Of a stretch of DNA of 64,000 nucleotides, positions 49,596 to 60,614 are shown one piece after another. The first letter of the stretch is position 1, and each line of letters begins with the position of its first letter. A model generated the notes under the pieces. The model was not told where the DNA came from and made no database searches. It worked only from the letters and a program-made list of their open reading frames with translations. The stretch is from assembly GCA_025403435.1 (NCBI GenBank), contig CM046338.1:17235316-17299315 (forward strand), in the 5' to 3' direction. A program made the translations under genes and the position numbers. The stretch comes from Artocarpus heterophyllus. Lineage: Eukaryota > Streptophyta > Magnoliopsida > Rosales > Moraceae.

Positions 49596-51566
49596 TGTAA
49601 CGCCCCTATATGGGGGTTAACAGTTTTTAATGAGATAAAATAAAAATAAATAATAAAAGTAAAACCTTAAAAATAAAATTTTCCCGGGACTTAAATGAAA
49701 ACTCTCAACTCAAAAATAAAAATATAAACGACAAATAAACCACAGTTTTAATGTAGCATCTTAAATTTAATAATATAAACTGTTGTCATCATCATTTTAA
49801 CCCTCAACACATTGTAATACAGTCACAGAAAGTAACAATTGATGCTTACATTATCATGAAGAACATTCTTTACAATTGAGCAGTCCCAATGTAATATAGT
49901 TACATCACTTCCTCAACTATATTTCTCGTAGCCACCTCACACTTAGTGAGTCCTGAAAAGATATAAACATAAGGGAATGAGCAACACTATGCTCAGTAGA
50001 GAAAGCCATTACTCACCTTTAGGTTTTTATCATTACCACATTAAAATCTGCATGGTTAGTAGGTTACATCATATTCCAGATTATGAGGTTTATTATGATC
50101 ACATCTTATGGATACCGTAGTTAATCATTACCAAGTGTCATAATTACACATTTATACAAATATTACCAATCATCATTGTTCCTAGGTATCCATGTTAAAT
50201 TGAGTATCACTCAACTCATCGAAACCCAAATGGGCGCACTTGATCACCCTATAAACATTCCAAGGGTGTTCCGGTGAGGGGACATCAAGCCCCGAGTCCT
50301 CACCAAGTCGATTCCTGTACAGTGTGTTCTGGGACTTTCAACCCAAGGAAGCGTCATCGCCTTCCCCCTATTTTACCTTTTAGGGTATTCATGCCCAAGG
50401 ACGTAACCGTCGCCCTCTTCATGTCTCACAATTTCTCTATATTGAATCATTATCAATAGAGTTAGTTTTCCTAACCATGCTTCTCAATTTATAACATGTG
50501 TCAATTCATTATGTTTCTCGCCGTACAATACAAGACGAGTCCATGTCATAGTTTCATATGTGATAATCATATAATATCAGTTCAACATAGATATATATAT
50601 ATTGCGGCAAAACAATCAATTTTAATTCTATAAAAACCTCACAAAAGATGAGTAATAGAATCCCTACCTTTTAAGCTTATCAACAGTCTCTTAATCCTGG
50701 AATCAATTAACGTTAGCTCCATACTCCCTTGATCCTAAGGCGTGCATAAGGACAATTAAAACTAAAGCACAACATACAACTACATTCATAAAATTTATTT
50801 TAATTTAATCTTAGAATTTCAAGAAATAACCACTGCCCATAGAGGTATTATAAAGTTTAACAATATAAATTTTCTGTCTAGGGCATATACACTTAGACTT
50901 CATACATATGCTCCAAAATAGCAACAAACATATACTTAGGTTTAAGAACGCAAATTTGAATAATCCTTTAGTATAAAAGAAAATTTATAAATGAAAGACT
51001 AAATTTGTTCATAAGATTCTAACCTCGGATTATGGTTAGTTGGAAGCTTGAAATGGTTTCAAAACAGGTTCCTTTACTTCGGTATGACTGAAATTCTTGC
51101 TCAAATGGAGGTGATGGTGGCTGATTTTTATGGCTGCCTTGAAGAAGTTCTCTAAGTATTTTGCTTCAGCAAAGAAATGAGAAGAAGAGTGTGGGAACCG
51201 TGGAAGAGAAAGGAAGAAAAGATGAAGTCTTTGAAAAGAAGTGATAGAAACAATTATAGAGGAGACATGTTGAAGCATGTCACGGAGGAAATAAAGAAAA
51301 TGAGGGTCAAGAGTAGTTGGAAAAGATATCCTTATGTCTCATCTAAAGACTTTAACACACATAATGCCAATATGACATTTTTGAGATTTATTAGAAGTTC
51401 TAAGGCTTTTTAGTAATCATACTAAATAAATATAGGAGAATTTTAGAAAATTTAAAAATAGATAAAAATAAATATTATAAAATAAATTTAAATGAAGCAA
51501 TTTTTTTATACATTAAAAATTAATTTAATTACCTCAATACCCGTTAGGAGAATAACGGGTGTCACA
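49596..51566 (-). repeat. Outer element LTR (right, 5' in element sense)
   Basis: A 1,971-bp LTR sharing the outer-specific variants of 35149-37121, followed by AATGT. Confidence 0.94.
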
Positions 51567-51571
51567 AATGT

Positions 51572-52434
51572 CTACCAGTACTCCATAGTTTGTTTCTCTC
51601 GAGGATAAGAGCAGGCATGTCTTCATGTTTTGCACAATACTCATGTGATTGAACCATTCGTAGAGGTCCACATGGAGGAAATAAAAGATACAAATCCCAA
51701 AAGAGGAAAGAATGAGAAATTGTTGAAAAATGAACATAACCACACTTTAAGAGAGTGGATATGAGCACACATATGTAATAAGTCTCATAAGTTTTGAAGC
51801 GAAGATGTCTCAGTAGACTTGTTTAAGTTACCCAAAGGACCCTTGTTCATGGTCATGAGATATACTTTCTATTCAATAAAATGGTTATACCTTTTACACT
51901 CATGAAAGAGATGATAAGCACTCGATCCAAAATAGTAGTATTTGTCTTTGTGCCGATTCCATGCATGTTTCCTCTACAAAAGACAAGAATCTCTTGTATA
52001 GAACAATGACCTACTATGATTATATTGATGACATATGGGAACTTGACTATTGTGGACTTAGGGTAATTCTTTTTAGTTGCAAATGGATCGACAATAACTA
52101 CATAAAAGTTGATAATGATGACATTATGGTAGTAAATTTTAGAAGATTGGGTTACACAAATGATCCGTTCATCATGGCATCGTAAGCTAAACAAATCTTC
52201 TACACCACCAATTCTAAAGACTTGGAGTTGCCATTAGTTGTGCTGATAAAGCTAAGAGCAATTATTGATGGCAATAATGATAATGAAAAATGCTATGATA
52301 TTCCATCCTTTGACAAAAGATTGCCATTAGTAAAGGAGGTTGATGTTTTTTATGGTGACGACTCACACTTAGTCCATTTGAATTTTGAACGGAATTGTAT
52401 TGATAACACTAATAAAGGTAAGATGAAAAAGTAA
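51572..52434 (+). pseudogene. CACTA transposase-gene relic, right part
   Basis: It continues the protein interrupted at 35148. The + strand shows HNTHVIEPFVEVHMEEI..., then NEKLLKNEHNHTL, then the DUF4216-like segment DDIWELDYCGLRVILFSCKW...NFRRLGYTNDPFIMAS, all typical of the TNP2-side proteins of plant CACTA elements. An in-frame TAA follows (S-stop-AKQIFY), where relatives have Gln, and other stops and shifts precede it. The relic is therefore non-functional and older than the LTR insertion. Confidence 0.75.
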
Positions 52435-54761
52435 TCATGCACGTTTTATTGTATTTCTTGTTCAACTATTTCATAGGTTCTTGTATTTGTATTTTATTAT
52501 GTTGTATTTCATTTTCTCATTGTTATATTGCATTTTACTTTGTTGTATTTTTAGTTGAAGTATCATTTCAATGCATGAGCTATAATTTATAATTATTGTG
52601 AAAGTTTATTGAATTACTTTTATGATTGTGTATAAGTTGCTATTTTTTTTATTTAATTTATAGTTTAATTAAATATTTTACTTGTTATAATTATTTGTTT
52701 TTTAAGTGTGGAATGTAATAACTAAAATAAGTTAATTGTGATGCAAATGAATAGAATAATGGAATATTAGGCCACTAGTGGGAAAAATATCCAAAACAAC
52801 ATTTTCTTTTTCAAGTATAGAGATTAGAGGACAGTTTACTAATAAACTGTCATCTAAAATACAACAATAGATGATGGTTTTAGGTCGAAACCATTGTCTA
52901 AAGTCAGCTATTCGTGCCTCTTGGTAGCCCAAGTGGATATTGAACGACACTTTATAACCGTCATTTAATATCCACCACCTATTATGTCACTGGATTAAAA
53001 ACGATGCTTTAGCTGACCATTATTTAATCTTTAGATGATGATTTTTAACCTTTTCTAATGTACAGTCTATACTTGTGGAAATCACAAAGGTAGAAGAAAT
53101 ACAATCAGCATTTGTGTTGGTGCGTATAAGGGTAGAACAAGAATAGAGGCTTGAAGTTTTGGAAAATAAAGGACGAGTTTATGGCAAATCAAAATATTTT
53201 CTTAAAGGTTTTATTTTCCTTTACTTATCAAAGTTGCTAATGAGTTTAACGACAAATCACCACTAAGATACAATAAACTCTTGAACATAATATTTAATAA
53301 TAATATTGCATTCTAGAATAAGAAATGGAACTCGTAAAATCTTAAAAGTTAAATAAATGACAAGGGTGCCATTCAATGAACCGATACAACCAATGTAATC
53401 TATGCAATTGATCACATATAAAGGTACCTTTCATTGTAATGGCATCTCTTTGTGCAGCATCACATCTATTGCAACCTATATGACCATTACTAATATGTAT
53501 TTAGCTATGTATGAAAACATACAACCATGTAGCACATTGCTTTGAAACAATTTTCAATCACACAATAGTTCAAATGACATCTTTTGGGAGTAGCACCGCG
53601 ACACCATCTTTCAAGCATTGCAGTTTCGTGTGTACTACACTACTAAAGTACGACTAGTACTAGGATGCTGCTTATTTAGCATCTGGGCGACCTAGGCACT
53701 ATACACCTAATGCCGAGGTGCTAGGTTCTTTGACCCAAAAATGCTAATTACTAATCTCAACACCACGGCCTCAATTCTTGTGCCGTGGTGCGACATACCA
53801 ATGCAAAATATACTAAAAATGCGCATTTTCATGTTCTCTTGTGCGATCATTGATCTTATACACGTGACAAATGCCACGGTGTGACATACCGATGCAAAAT
53901 ATACTAAAAATGTGTATTTTCATGTTCTCTAGTGTGATCATTGATCTTAGACATGTAACGGACATATTACAATCTCTCTTACAAATTGTATATGAGGTCT
54001 CTCCCTTTCTCATTCAGCATTTCAATAGTTATGTAAGGAGACTCTTACACAAAAAAAGATAATGAAAGCAACAAAGGAAATTAATTAAAAGAGAAAATAA
54101 TGTGAAAAGATAGCTCATAATACGAGCATGTGTGCACAAAATATTTTGTGCAACTTTTATAACGTCAACCATTAGATAACATCTAGATGGTGAATTAATG
54201 AGCACCACTAATAGTGTGTCTAGAGGGAACACTACCATATTTTCTCCTTAAAAAATAGAAAAAAGAAATAATGAAAATCAAGACATCAACAATGTTATAG
54301 GGTATTGGTAGTGTTGAATCTACACAATAATAGAGGGTAGATCCCTTAATATAAAACTCATATGTGAGGTTCACTTTTTATTAATTGTGGTATTTAGCAT
54401 CGGTGATGCTCCCAAGCATTTTTCGTTTTGTAAAAGGAAAATTATTATGCATAAAAAAAAAAAAGAAATGACATAAAATTAGTTGCTATGAGGATAGAAT
54501 GGTATAAATCCAAGATTTTAGGTGCTTTTGAAACTGATGGTTTAATAATATGTTAATTTATGTAAGTAATTTAAACGAAATTGGTTGATCTCATTTTCAA
54601 TCAATATATTGTTAAGAAAATTCTAAAGCATAATAAAGGAGTTTTATTCGCACTGTTAAACAATATCCACATACATTATATGGTCGTAAGAAGACACTTA
54701 TTTAAAAGAACAAGATAAGAGAGTTTATGACAATAGATTCAATTTAACCCCTAAAGGATAT
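52435..54761. other. Intergenic DNA downstream of the BBE-like gene
   Basis: AT-rich DNA without a gene. At 52773 the string CACTAGTGGGAAAAAT is followed by several AGATGATGG-type short repeats up to about 53050, which resembles the subterminal region of a CACTA element, but the other end is not found. A tandem duplication lies at 53782-53961. Confidence 0.5.
53782..53961. repeat. Two-copy tandem duplication, period 91 bp
   Basis: Both copies contain GACATACC-ATGCAAAATATAC and TGATCATTGATCTTA-like blocks with scattered substitutions. Confidence 0.75.
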
Positions 54762-56420
54762 CTACTCCTCTTGACGAGTAAAAAGAGGTGGGATGCTTTG
54801 CTTGTCTTTAAAGAAATTAGTTGGATCAACTATAGTCTTTACATAAAGCAACCTATTGAAATTATTCTTGAAATACTGAGGACCCCAAATCTGGGCTTGT
54901 GTAATATCATCATAAGCACTTCTAGTGTCGTTCTTATCGTTATTCATCCCGATGTCAAGGTCTCTGAAGTTGAGATATGCAGCCCTCGGGTTTTTTGACA
55001 CATAGGGAGTCATGTATTCGTAAAGACTTCTTACCCATTCCACATGCTTTTTAGATGTTGTAATATTTTCTGTAGTTTCCCAAATCACCATGTAGTGAAT
55101 GTTGTAAAGGTTCCCGGCTCGGTAGGGGAATGGGATTGTGGGTTCGGAAAAATTGTCCATTTTCCCTCCAAAAGGAAATAGATCGATCAGTACTCGTCCT
55201 ACCTCTTCTTCATATAACCTTGCCAACATTCCTTCGACTATGTCATCTGGAATAGGCTCTTTCACAAAGTCAGATTTCGCTTTGAATGATGCCAAATTGT
55301 AATTAGATGTCCTACCAAGTAGAACGTCCAAGGATTCTCCATTTCTAAATGAATTGAAATAGAGAAAGGATTCAACCCATCTCATTTCAATGCACTCTTG
55401 CCGTAGCAAACCCAACTCGGGAAACTCCTTTTGCATCAATTGAAGGAGCCTGTCAACACGACCATGTAACGTGGCTCGGAAGGAAGCTTGTACGTTAACT
55501 TTCTTATTCCCTTCAGTATCTATTGAACTCGCTGTTTGGAATCTGACATATATTGATAGATCCTCATCAACTTTGTTAGCACGACGTTGCCATCGATGAA
55601 AGAGCTTCTTTGTTGTATTGTCTTCCATGTTCCTAGTGACATCAAACACAGTCACTATTGGCGGCACATGGACAAGTCGAATTTTCCATGCAAGAACGAT
55701 TCCAAAGCTTGCTGGTCCACCACCACGAATGGCCCAAAACAAGTCTTCCCCCATGGATTCCCTGTCAAGAATTCCTCCTTCGGCATCTACTAATTCCGCG
55801 TCAAGAATGTTATCAGCTGCAAGGCCATATTTTCGTGTCAAATAGCCATAGCCTCCTCCACCAATGTGTCCACCAACGCCGACACTGTGGCAATCGCCTG
55901 CTGGGAAGGCAAGATCTTCACTTTTTTCAGCAATCTTATAATAAAGTTCACCTAGCGTTGCGCCAGCTTGAACCCAAGCAGATTTGCTCTCTGCATTAAC
56001 GCTGATAAGATTTAGGTCTCTCAAATCAATCAGAACAAATGGAACATCAGACACAAAAGAAAGGCCCTCATAATCATGGCCGCCGCTTCGGGTTCTAATT
56101 TGGATGCCATGTTTCTTAGAGCAATAAACAGTGGCTTGGACGTGGGAGGCATAAAATGGTGTGACGATAATTAATGGTTTTGGGGCTGAAGGAGAAGAAA
56201 AACGCTTGTTCTGTATGGATGAGTGCAATATAGTGGAATACGATGGATCTTTTGAAGTGTAGATAATGGTTTTAGAAGTAGAGGTAGAGTTGGATATAAG
56301 AGTGGTGAGGCAATGAAGAAAGTCTTCATGAGCATGAACGGCTGAGGCTGCCAAAACAAAGGAAAATAGAAACATAATATTAATTTTGGCAAAGGGCCAA
56401 GAGAACGCAGAGCACTTCAT
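54762..56420 (-). CDS. Berberine-bridge-enzyme-like FAD oxidase (552 aa), secreted
   Basis: An intact intronless gene, as is usual for this family. Residues 1-30 form a signal peptide ending VHA. An FAD-binding PCMH domain follows, with H115 in RSGGHDYEG and C177 in FPAGDCHSVGVGGH, the two residues that hold FAD covalently. C37 and C100 fit the conserved disulfide. The BBE C-terminal motif is VDPTNFF...QSIPPL. Length and numbering fit cannabinoid synthases (offset +1). At the place of their catalytic Tyr484 (the NYRDLDIG motif) this protein has Phe485 (NFRDLDIG). Family members oxidise alkaloids, monolignols, sugars or cannabinoid precursors; the substrate here cannot be deduced. A TATA box stands about 60 bp upstream of the start codon. 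It is the only host gene in the window without visible damage. Confidence 0.95.
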   Translation of the reverse strand: MKCSAFSWPFAKINIMFLFSFVLAASAVHAHEDFLHCLTTLISNSTSTSKTIIYTSKDPSYSTILHSSIQNKRFSSPSAPKPLIIVTPFYASHVQATVYCSKKHGIQIRTRSGGHDYEGLSFVSDVPFVLIDLRDLNLISVNAESKSAWVQAGATLGELYYKIAEKSEDLAFPAGDCHSVGVGGHIGGGGYGYLTRKYGLAADNILDAELVDAEGGILDRESMGEDLFWAIRGGGPASFGIVLAWKIRLVHVPPIVTVFDVTRNMEDNTTKKLFHRWQRRANKVDEDLSIYVRFQTASSIDTEGNKKVNVQASFRATLHGRVDRLLQLMQKEFPELGLLRQECIEMRWVESFLYFNSFRNGESLDVLLGRTSNYNLASFKAKSDFVKEPIPDDIVEGMLARLYEEEVGRVLIDLFPFGGKMDNFSEPTIPFPYRAGNLYNIHYMVIWETTENITTSKKHVEWVRSLYEYMTPYVSKNPRAAYLNFRDLDIGMNNDKNDTRSAYDDITQAQIWGPQYFKNNFNRLLYVKTIVDPTNFFKDKQSIPPLFTRQEE

Positions 56421-56477
56421 TTTGCTTCACTTGTTTGTTTTCACCGTACTATGAGCAAAATGATACTAATTGCCTCC

Positions 56478-56485
56478 TTTATATA
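56478..56485 (-). promoter_or_regulatory. TATA box of BBE-like gene
   Basis: The - strand reads CTATATAAAGG about 60 bp upstream of the start codon, at a fitting distance for a short leader. Confidence 0.7.
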
Positions 56486-57548
56486 GATAATAAATGCTAG
56501 CTGCTTGCGTATTCAATAAATATACGTTAACACTACATGAGTAAACAAATGATACTCACACCTTTGATTTTTCAAAACATTAAATTAGTAATTTTAATCT
56601 CTTGATATTTTCCAAATATGGAATTATGAGTTCCCGTGCGTATCATCTTTCTCAAAATTCTTTTAGTACTTTCATCTACCTTTGACACTGTCAAAAACGT
56701 GAGAATTATGATTTCTCATGCCTTTAATTTCTCACAAACTGTTAAATTAATCAGTGCTTTTTTAGAGTATTCTCATATAATACTTTTTTCATAATATCAA
56801 AATATGAAAAAATTATAAAAATGTTAGATAACTATATGAGTTATAGCACCATCTCATCTCACTTGTAGGACTCAAGTACCCTACAAATGAAGCCAACCCT
56901 TGTAAGAGGATGAGGTTATAGCCCATGAAAACATATAGTATTGCTCGGAAAATTATGATGTCCCATACCTTTAATTTTTCATAGAATTAATTAGTAGAAC
57001 ATTTGCTTTTGATAACGTTGAAATGTGGAAAAGTTATGATTTCTTGTGCCTTTGATTTTTGACAAAATTGAGTCAATACTTTCATCACCTTTTCCTTTTT
57101 TTACTTCCGTTGAGCTAATTTTGACGATGTCCAAATGTAAAAGAATTATGAAACTATTGATTCAATGTACCTTTGATTTTTCAAAAATTGAATCAAAACT
57201 TTCGGCTTGATGACATCAATATGTGGAAAATTATGATTAATCATCCCTTTGATTTTTCAAAGAAGTAAATGAGATGTAATAATTCTATTCTGTTAAAAAT
57301 GAAGGGAATGAGAAATTATAATTTCCAACATTTTGACATTATCAAAGGTGCAAAATGATGTCAAAATGTATGGGAAATTATGGGTTTGATTCTTCGCAGC
57401 ATTGAATTAGTACTTTTATTTACGTTTGATGATGTCAAAACGTAAGAAATTATGATATTCACACCTTTGATTTTTCTCAACATTAAATTAGTATTTTCAT
57501 GTACTCTAGATAACTCCAAAATATGAGAAATTATATTTTCCGTACATC

Positions 57549-57672
57549 TAAAGTCTGTTTGGTTTGAGTATTTGAATAAAGTATTTGAATGAATATTTGA
57601 ATTTTTATGAGAGAAAATACTATAGCAAAATAATTCAAACTATGATTTCAACCATAAAACAAACGGGCTCTT
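57549..57672. mobile_element. Small hAT-like MITE
   Basis: The left end GTCTGTTTGGTTTGAGT and the right end AAAACAAACGGGCTC are imperfect inverted repeats of the type seen in small plant hAT MITEs. The short piece interrupts tandem array A. The target duplication is unclear. Confidence 0.45.
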
Positions 57673-57959
57673 AATTTTTCACAGGATTATATTAGTATTT
57701 TCATAGACCTTTGTTACTGTCGTATTGACAGAATTATGATTTCCCATATCTTTAATTTCTTTCGGACTGTTAAAATAATTTGCATATTCAAATGCTACTT
57801 TTTCAAAATGTCAAAAAGTATAAAAGCGATTACTTAACCGTTTTTTTTGAACGAAGTTGAGAATCAAAATGTACGAGTCAATTTTGAAAAGTAATAATAA
57901 AAAAAAATTATGTGCTTTCTAGAATCGCGTATTTTCAGTGGTGTCCTTGTGTTGATTCT

Positions 57960-58019
57960 CCAAACAATGTGCGTCCAAACAATGTGCGTCCAAACAATGT
58001 GAGTCCAAACAATGTGCGT
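57960..58019. repeat. Four-copy 15-bp minisatellite
   Basis: Four tandem copies of CCAAACAATGTGCGT, with one substitution in the third copy. Confidence 0.95.
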
Positions 58020-58319
58020 CGTCGAGTAGAGCATTATTTTTCTTTAAAGGAAGTACAACATTTTGCTCTGTTCACCGATTTCAGTTTAATTTCTCGCGCA
58101 TTGTTAAATTAATTATTATATTCATAGGGTTCTTTCTCAAAAAGTCAAAAAGTGGAGGGAGAAGAGGAAAATCAAATTTTACGTTAAAACTTAATAAATA
58201 ATATCATATAATTTTAAAATATATAATAACTACATATCATGAGAAATTATGAATAAAAACTTCAAAATACCTTCATCTTCTTATCCTCCAGATCTCTCAT
58301 CCTCCTCTCTCGTCAGCAT

Positions 58320-59405
58320 CGTTGGTGGCTAAAAAATACAATATTTACTAAAAAATACTGTATTTACTGTGTAAATATAAAAATTTACCAACAATTTCGT
58401 CAAACTAGCGATGGTCGATAAATACGATATTTACAAGTAATACTGTATTTACCATATAAATACAAAAATTTACAGACGACTTCGTCAGATTGTTGATAGC
58501 TGGGAAATATAATATTGATTGGGAAATATTATATTTTCGTGTAAATAAAAAATACACCGGTGACTTCGTCAGAACGTTGGCAGTCAGGAAATGCAATATT
58601 TACCGAAAAATCTTGTATTTACTGTGTAAATAAAAAATTTATGGATGATTGAAAAATACAATTTTTATCTAGAAATACCTATTTACTACATAAAAATAAA
58701 AATTTACTGACGACTTTACCGAACTGCCGACGGCTAAGAAATATAATACTTACAAGGAAACACCGTATTTATCGCATGAATATAAAAAGTCACTGGCGAC
58801 CGAGAAATATCACATTTTTAGTGTAAATATAAAAATGCACTAGCAACTAGAAAAAACTTTATATATAGTGTAAATACAAAAATTCACTGGCAACTTTGTC
58901 GGACCGCTGACGACTAAAAGATACAATATTTACTAAGAAATACTATGTTTACTGTGTAAATATAAAAATTCACTAGTGACTTCGCCAAACAGCTGACAAC
59001 TAAGAAATATAATATTTACCTAAAAATACCATATTTACTATTAAATACAAAATTCACTAATGATTTTTCTAGACTGGCGATCGCTAGGAAGTACTGTATT
59101 TACTATGTAAATACAAAAACTCATCTGCGACTTTGTTGAACCGCCTACAATCGAGAAATACAATATCTATGAAAAAAATACCGCATTTACCATGTACATA
59201 AAAAAAATTTACTAAAGACTTCAATGAATCGTCGATAATTGAGAAATACAATATTTACACAATATTTACATGTAAACATTGTATTTAATATATAAATACA
59301 AAAATTCATCAGCGATAGCCGGACCACCGATATCTAAAAAATACAATATTCGTATAAATAGAAAAATTCACCGATTACTTGACTGGACCGCTAGTAGTCG
59401 GAAGA
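58320..59405. repeat. Degenerate tandem array B (about 13 units of 70-90 bp)
   Basis: The repeated unit has the form GAAATACAATATTTAC, then a TACTGTATTTACTGTGTAAAT core, then AAAAATTCACTGGCGACTT and CGTCAGACCGCTGACGGC. Units differ from each other by many substitutions and small indels. It has no ORF and no LTR features and looks like an old minisatellite-type expansion. Confidence 0.8.
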
Positions 59406-59810
59406 CATTGTATTTAACCCAAAAAAAAAAAATCCTATACAGAAAGTTACCATGGAAATGAAAAAAAAAAAAAAAAACTAAACTAAAAAAAATTAAAAAA
59501 AAAAAATCCAATCATGCTCAGGCCATACTGCGGTCACGAAGCAATCCGCTGTCGACGTTACCCACCCGTCAAGTTCAGCACCGTCCAATCTTCCTAATTA
59601 TGGTGATGATCAATAAAACCTCGGCTTCATAGGTCTCCAATCTCACGAATAGATCTGCAACCCACGGTCGTTGCACCCCGTCGCCCGCCGCGCCTTATGG
59701 CTCACGCTGGATCTTGCTTTAGATGAGACCGTCAACCAAAACTACAGCAACTTCCATGTTGAAGGATCACCGGAAAATGCTCCGACTGCACCACAAACAG
59801 AAGAGAGAAA
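59406..59810. other. Unassigned spacer, GC-richer in its right half
   Basis: Poly-A runs up to 59510 are followed by about 300 bp of clearly higher GC content. No ORF or family could be recognised. The last five bases, AGAAA, are the left target duplication candidate of Copia-3. Confidence 0.5.
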
Positions 59811-60163
59811 TGTTGGGGAATTAGGCGACTACTAATTCCAAGGATCGCAAGAACGAACAATTGCGGAAAATAAATAGGAGAAAAGAAGAAAAAGAGACAC
59901 CAAATTTTTATACAAGTTCGTCCAAAATTGAGACTACGTCCTGTTTCTGCCGCTTGCAGATTCCACTATGATGAAGGAGATTACAGATTACAAGAGCAGT
60001 TTCTCACACACTCACAAATTGTGCTTACCAAAACTCTCTTCTATCTAACACCCAATGGGAATTTTTTCTCTCTCAAGGATGAAGCTCTCAAGAATTATGC
60101 CTCTCACAATTCACACACTTTTCACACACAGCTTTCACACACCCAACCCTAGCCACCTTGTGT

Positions 60164-60172
60164 CTATTTATA
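60164..60172 (-). promoter_or_regulatory. TATA box in Copia-3 LTR
   Basis: TATAAATAG on the - strand, about 110 bp downstream of the palindrome array in element sense. The same box occurs in the right LTR near 63637. Confidence 0.65.
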
Positions 60173-60281
60173 ACCAAAGGAGGAGAAAATAGCAACTAAT
60201 GGGAAACCCTAGTGGTTTCCCGTTTTTGGGACCTTTGAATTCGACTTTGATTCAAAACACATCGCGCAGCACAGCGCGTCA

Positions 60282-60470
60282 GCGCCTAGGCGCTCTTCAC
60301 CTGGCGCCTAGGCGCTTGCCACATTGCGCCTAGGCGCAATTCACCTGGCGCCTAGGCGCTCTCCACATAGCGCCTAGGCGCTCTTGTCCTGGCGCCTAGG
60401 CGCTCTTCACCTGGCGCCTAGGCGCCTTCGCCCCAGCACCGCGGCGCTCTTCTGCCAGAGCCGCGGCGCT
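60282..60470 (-). repeat. 22-bp tandem array of GCGCCTAGGCGC palindromes (left LTR)
   Basis: Seven GCGCCTAGGCGC-type palindromes and two GCCGCGGCGC-type variants recur with a strict 22-bp period. The spacers are about 10 bp and variable (TCTTCACCTG, TTGCCACATT and others). The array lies in U3 upstream of the TATA box. Confidence 0.95.
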
Positions 60471-60556
60471 TGCTCCCTGCCTTCGAGGACGTGATTTTCT
60501 CCCTTTTCCTTCCTTTTGCTGGGTTGTCTACTTGATTTGGCTCCATATCTGCAACA

Positions 60557-60569
60557 ATCTCCCACTTGG
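60557..60569 (-). other. Polypurine tract of Copia-3
   Basis: The + strand ATCTCCCACTTGG abuts the LTR. On the - strand it is CCAAGTGGGAGAT, the same type as in Copia-1. Confidence 0.85.
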
Positions 60570-60614
60570 AGACTAATCAATCACCATGTCTCCCACTGCA
60601 GCGGCAACGACTTC

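Larger units (their letters stand above)
35149..51566 (-). mobile_element. Outer non-autonomous LTR retrotransposon carrying LOG-like and Cys-rich ORFs
   Basis: LTRs at 35149-37121 and 49596-51566 bound the element, flanked by target duplication AATGT (35144-35148 and 51567-51571). On the - strand the order is LTR, PBS, Cys-rich ORF, LOG-like ORF, polypurine tract, LTR. A second complete copy (38292-46498) has inserted into its LOG-like ORF. Without that insert it is about 8.2 kb. No gag, protease, integrase or RT is visible anywhere inside, so it must be moved by enzymes supplied in trans. The outer LTRs share variants (GGGGGTTAAC and TTCTTTACAATTGAG) that are absent from the inner pair, which confirms the pairing. 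Confidence 0.93.
56550..58110. repeat. Degenerate tandem array A upstream of the BBE-like gene
   Basis: About eleven worn copies of a unit of roughly 80-110 bp recur. The core is CCTTTGATTTTTCA-AACATTAAATTAGTA, followed by TTTCATC-ACCTTTGATGATGTCAAAATGTG and AAATTATGATTTCCCATA. Spacing is irregular and a MITE-like insert interrupts it. No coding sequence is present. Confidence 0.7.
59811..60556 (-). repeat. Copia-3 3' LTR (left)
   Basis: A 746-bp LTR, TGTTGGGGAA...CTGCAACA on the + strand. It holds the TATA box and the palindrome array. Confidence 0.94.

Noticed and set aside
52773..53050. CACTAGTGGGAAAAAT with AGATGATGG repeats as a complete CACTA element
   Set aside because: Only one end is visible, so it is mentioned as a resemblance within the intergenic entry, not as an element.
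60282..60470. Regular repeat-spacer look resembling a CRISPR array
   Set aside because: This is plant nuclear DNA. The repeats are only 12-bp palindromes with related 10-bp spacers, they lie in an LTR, and no cas genes are present.
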